From Streptomyces ficellus (lineage in GTDB: Bacteria; Actinomycetota; Actinomycetes; Streptomycetales; Streptomycetaceae): a stretch of DNA of 47,833 nt. Positions within the stretch are counted from its first letter, which is position 1. Each line of letters begins with the position of its first letter. The notes beneath the pieces are model-generated. The model had not been told where the DNA came from. It worked only from the letters and a program-made list of their open reading frames with translations, and made no database searches. This document shows, one piece after another, positions 45,837-47,833 of this stretch. The position numbers and the translations under genes were made by a program. The stretch spans positions 35,852-83,684 of the forward strand of contig NZ_JAUEPL010000030.1 in NCBI RefSeq assembly GCF_030406405.1. Reading direction: 5' to 3'.

Positions 45837-46220
45837 GTGCCTACCGGCAAGGTCAAGTGGTTCAACAGCGAGAAGGGCTTCGGCTTTCTCTCCCGCGACG
45901 ACGGCGGCGACGTCTTCGTGCACTCGTCGGTGCTCCCTGCCGGAGTCGACGCCCTCAAGCCCGGCCAGCGCGTCGAGTTCGGCGTGGTGGCCGGCCAGCG
46001 CGGCGACCAGGCGCTGTCGGTGACGGTCCTGGACCCGACCCCCTCGGTCGCGGCGGCGCAGCGGCGCAAGCCGGACGAACTGGCGTCCATCGTCCAGGAC
46101 CTGACGACGCTGCTGGAGAACATCACTCCGATGCTGGAGCGCGGCCGCTACCCCGACAAGGCCCACGGCAAGAAGATCGCGGGCCTGCTGCGCGCGGTCG
46201 CCGACCAGCTGGACGTCTGA
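45837..46220 (+). CDS. Cold-shock-domain protein with C-terminal extension
   Basis: A 127-residue protein. The N-terminal cold-shock domain (1-66) has GKVKWFNSEKGFGFLSRDD (RNP1 KGFGFL) and VFVHSSVL (RNP2). A C-terminal helical extension (about 72-127) follows: KPDELASIVQDLTTLLENITPMLERG and GKKIAGLLRAVADQL. This longer form is a conserved actinobacterial variety distinct from the 68-residue protein at 21659. It binds nucleic acid; the extension probably mediates dimerisation. The start is GTG after GAGGACGAGG. It is followed by repeats and a terminator. Confidence 0.9.
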   Translation: MPTGKVKWFNSEKGFGFLSRDDGGDVFVHSSVLPAGVDALKPGQRVEFGVVAGQRGDQALSVTVLDPTPSVAAAQRRKPDELASIVQDLTTLLENITPMLERGRYPDKAHGKKIAGLLRAVADQLDV

Positions 46221-46251
46221 GTCGGACACCTGAGTCAGGACGTCCGAGTCG
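46212..46251 (+). repeat. 13-bp repeats across the cold-shock-domain gene stop
   Basis: Three degenerate units (GACGTCTGAGTCG, GACACCTGAGTCA, GGACGTCCGAGTCG). The TGA in the first is the stop codon. The pattern resembles the arrays at the DUF4031 and copA ends. Confidence 0.6.
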
Positions 46252-46278
46252 TCAGCGCGTCAGGGCTTCGGCGCGTTC

Positions 46279-46311
46279 GGGCCGAGGGACGGTGACCCCG
46301 TCCCTCGGCCC
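46279..46311. terminator. Hairpin between the cold-shock-domain gene and mqnD
   Basis: A 14-bp perfect stem (GGGCCGAGGGACGG with its complement), five-base loop. It lies between convergent genes and can serve both. A short GTGTGC/GTGCGC simple repeat follows at about 46317-46348. Confidence 0.8.
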
Positions 46312-46360
46312 TCCGGCGTGTGCGTGCGCGTGTGCGTGCGCTGTGCGGCTGCTCGCGGCG

Positions 46361-47200
46361 TCAGGCGAATGACAGGGCGTCCGGGCTCAGGGGCGGGACC
46401 AGACCCTCGGCCGCCGCGCGGGTCAGCAGCCCGCGTACGGCCGCGTAGCCGTCCTCGCCGAGGTCGGCCGTGAACTCGTTGACGTACAGGCCGATGTGCT
46501 GATCGGCCACCGCCGGGTCCATCTCCTGCGCGTGTGCGCGTACGTACGGGCGCGATGCCTCCGGGTCGTCCCAGGCCATCCGCACCGACGCCCGCGCCGA
46601 CTCGGCGAGCAGCTTCAGCGTGGCCTCGCCCAGTGAGCGCTTCGCGATGATCGCGCCGAGCGGGATCGGGAGCCCCGTCGTGGACTCCCAGTGCTGCCCC
46701 ATGTCGGCGAGGCAGTGCAGCCCGTAGTGCTGGTAGGTGAACCGGGCCTCGTGGATGACGAGCCCCGCGTCGACCTTCCCGTCCCGTACCGCCGGCATGA
46801 TCTCGTGGAACGGCATCACGACCACCTCGCCGACGCCACCGGGCACGGTCTCCGCCGCCCACAGGCGGAACAGGAGGTAGGCAGTGGACCGCTCGCTCGG
46901 GACCGCGACCGTCTTCCCGTTGAGGTCGGTGTCCTCCTCGCGGGTGAGGACCAGCGGACCGCAGCCCCGGCCCAGCGCGCCGCCGCACGGCAGCAGGGCG
47001 TACTCGTCGAGGACGTACGGCAGGACCGCGTACGAGACCTTCAGCACGTCCAGCTCGCCCCGCTCGGCCATCCCGTTCGTGACGTCGATGTCCGCGAACG
47101 TCACCTCCAGCTCCGGCGCGCCGGGCACGCGGCCGTGCGCCCAGGCGTCGAAGACGAACGTGTCGTTGGGGCAGGGGGAGTACGCGATCCGCAGGGTCAC
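46361..47200 (-). CDS. mqnD: 1,4-dihydroxy-6-naphthoate synthase (futalosine pathway)
   Basis: A 279-residue protein of the periplasmic-binding-fold MqnA/MqnD group. The start AYSPCPNDTFVFDAW is the MqnD signature; later motifs are SYAVLPYVLDEYALLPCGGALG, VAVPSERSTAYLLFRLW and AGLVIHEARFTYQHYGL (read as segments, catalytic His in VIHEARF). It converts cyclic de-hypoxanthine futalosine to 1,4-dihydroxy-6-naphthoate, making menaquinone without chorismate-type Men enzymes. The GTG start overlaps the mqnB stop (GTGA), so the genes are coupled. Control signals are off-window. Confidence 0.93.
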   Translation of the reverse strand: MTLRIAYSPCPNDTFVFDAWAHGRVPGAPELEVTFADIDVTNGMAERGELDVLKVSYAVLPYVLDEYALLPCGGALGRGCGPLVLTREEDTDLNGKTVAVPSERSTAYLLFRLWAAETVPGGVGEVVVMPFHEIMPAVRDGKVDAGLVIHEARFTYQHYGLHCLADMGQHWESTTGLPIPLGAIIAKRSLGEATLKLLAESARASVRMAWDDPEASRPYVRAHAQEMDPAVADQHIGLYVNEFTADLGEDGYAAVRGLLTRAAAEGLVPPLSPDALSFA

Positions 47201-47833
47201 AGGGCCTCCAGGAAGACGGTGGTGCTCAGGAGCCGGCAGGCGTACCCCAGGGAGTCCATGGCCTGGCCGATCCGCCAGGCGGCGCGGTCGCGCGGGCCGA
47301 CGGTGTTGGAGACCGCGCGGATCTCGATGACGGGTACGCCGTGCGCGGCGGCCGCCTCGGCGACGCCGAAGCCCTCCATCGCCTCGGCGCCCGCGTCCGG
47401 GTGGCGGGCGGTCAGCCGGGCCGTGCCGGCTGCGGTGCCGGTGACCGTCGACACGGTCAGGACCGGCGCGACCAGGTGGCGCTGCCCGCCCTCGTGCAGG
47501 GCCTTGGCGATCCGGTCGGGCAGCCCGGGCGGCGGCAGGTGGACCGAGCGGCCGAAGCCGAGCTCCTCGACGGGAAGGTAGCCGTCCGGCGTGTCGGCGC
47601 CCAGATCAGCGGCGATCATCGCGTCGGAGACGACGACGGCCCCGAGCGGGGCGTGGGGCGCGAAACCGCCGCCGATGCCGGCGGAGACGACCAGGTCGTA
47701 CGCGTACGGGGCGCGGGCCAGCGCGCTGGTGGTCGCCACCGCCGCGGCGGCGGGCCCGACGCCCGCCACGAGGACGTCCACCAGGCCGGCGGCTACGGCC
47801 GGCGCGGCGGACGGGGCGGTGGCCGGCCCGGGG
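47197..47833 (-). CDS. mqnB: Futalosine hydrolase, 5' end cut by window edge
   Basis: The frame is open to the right edge, so the true start is outside; 212 residues are visible. Motifs of the nucleoside-phosphorylase fold are present: VDVLVAGVGPAAAAVAT, YDLVVSAGIGGGFAPHAPLG, VVSDAMIAADLG, the substrate-binding EAMEGFGVAEAAAAHGVPVIEIRAVSNTVGPRDRAAW (read in parts; E in AMEGF and the N-T-V-G-P). It removes hypoxanthine from futalosine, the step before MqnC. It is directly upstream of mqnD with a four-base overlap. The Ala/Pro-rich first residues at the edge are probably the poorly conserved N-terminal part. Confidence 0.9.
   Translation of the reverse strand, partial: PGPATAPSAAPAVAAGLVDVLVAGVGPAAAAVATTSALARAPYAYDLVVSAGIGGGFAPHAPLGAVVVSDAMIAADLGADTPDGYLPVEELGFGRSVHLPPPGLPDRIAKALHEGGQRHLVAPVLTVSTVTGTAAGTARLTARHPDAGAEAMEGFGVAEAAAAHGVPVIEIRAVSNTVGPRDRAAWRIGQAMDSLGYACRLLSTTVFLEAL

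Noticed and set aside
1..47833. CRISPR arrays, insertion sequences, integrases, rRNA or complete tRNA genes
   Set aside because: No regularly spaced identical repeats with unique spacers, no transposase or integrase motifs and no RNA gene signatures were seen on reading.

Overview
The window is typical Streptomyces chromosome. Base composition is very GC-rich, third codon positions are almost always G or C, GTG starts are common, and many genes appear leaderless (a TANNNT-type -10 box 6-7 bases before the start codon). Several loci are actinomycete hallmarks: a SenS/HbpS haem-sensing pair, a CdgB-type diguanylate cyclase, DasR-type (dre) operators, CIRCE-controlled groEL, an XRE/DUF397 regulatory module and futalosine-pathway menaquinone genes. 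From memory the gene order resembles the nagKA-groEL2-murQ-mqnD part of the S. coelicolor chromosome; I could not check this.

Layout. 1-5000: sensor kinase (cut by the left edge), HbpS-like secreted haem-binding protein, M1 peptidase, GNAT, TerD, ArfB-like ribosome-rescue factor and flavin reductase. 5100-7990: cdgB, with Crp-like and BldD-like sites upstream, and a carbohydrate-binding membrane protein. 7980-14542: a minus-strand amino-sugar block (SIS isomerase/deaminase, ROK kinase, NagA, PfkB kinase, class II aldolase) and a divergent solute-binding lipoprotein, with two dre-like sites. 14556-19376: DUF3263, otsB, a 62-residue unknown protein, a TPR-like protein, otsA and gpgS (trehalose and glucosylglycerate synthesis). 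19483-23941: SAM riboswitch-thrC-MoaD/ThiS, a cold-shock protein, and groEL behind two CIRCE elements. 23962-27406: accessory genes (Uma2, winged-helix/zinc-ribbon protein, DUF397, XRE, two tiny genes). 27497-30956: MurNAc uptake and breakdown (PTS EIIBC, MurQ, RpiR-type regulator). 31003-35708: two small proteins, HD hydrolase, CutC and the copper ATPase copA, with one dre-like and two CsoR-like sites between cutC and copA. 35713-44133: HelD, a 58-residue protein, XPB, two tiny exported-peptide genes, a helicase-C-domain protein and a divergent membrane protein. 44297-47833: secreted Cys protein, HAD hydrolase, small membrane protein, cold-shock-domain protein, mqnD and mqnB (cut by the right edge).

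How the parts fit. Amino-sugar recycling is the main theme. The PTS permease and MurQ convert MurNAc to GlcNAc-6-phosphate, NagA deacetylates it, and SIS, PfkB and aldolase functions could carry amino-sugar phosphates into glycolysis. Three sites match 10 of 12 core positions of the DasR dre: before the ROK-nagA operon, between the SIS gene and the solute-binding lipoprotein, and before cutC. Copper, haem and redox sensing, c-di-GMP signalling and compatible-solute synthesis are also present.

Least explained: two short exported-peptide genes (35 and 49 codons) between the helicase-C-domain gene and XPB; a near-perfect 28-bp palindrome holding two mirror-image leaderless promoters; and tandem 16-17-bp repeats at gene ends and upstream of helD. 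No tRNA, rRNA, CRISPR array, insertion sequence or integrase was recognised.
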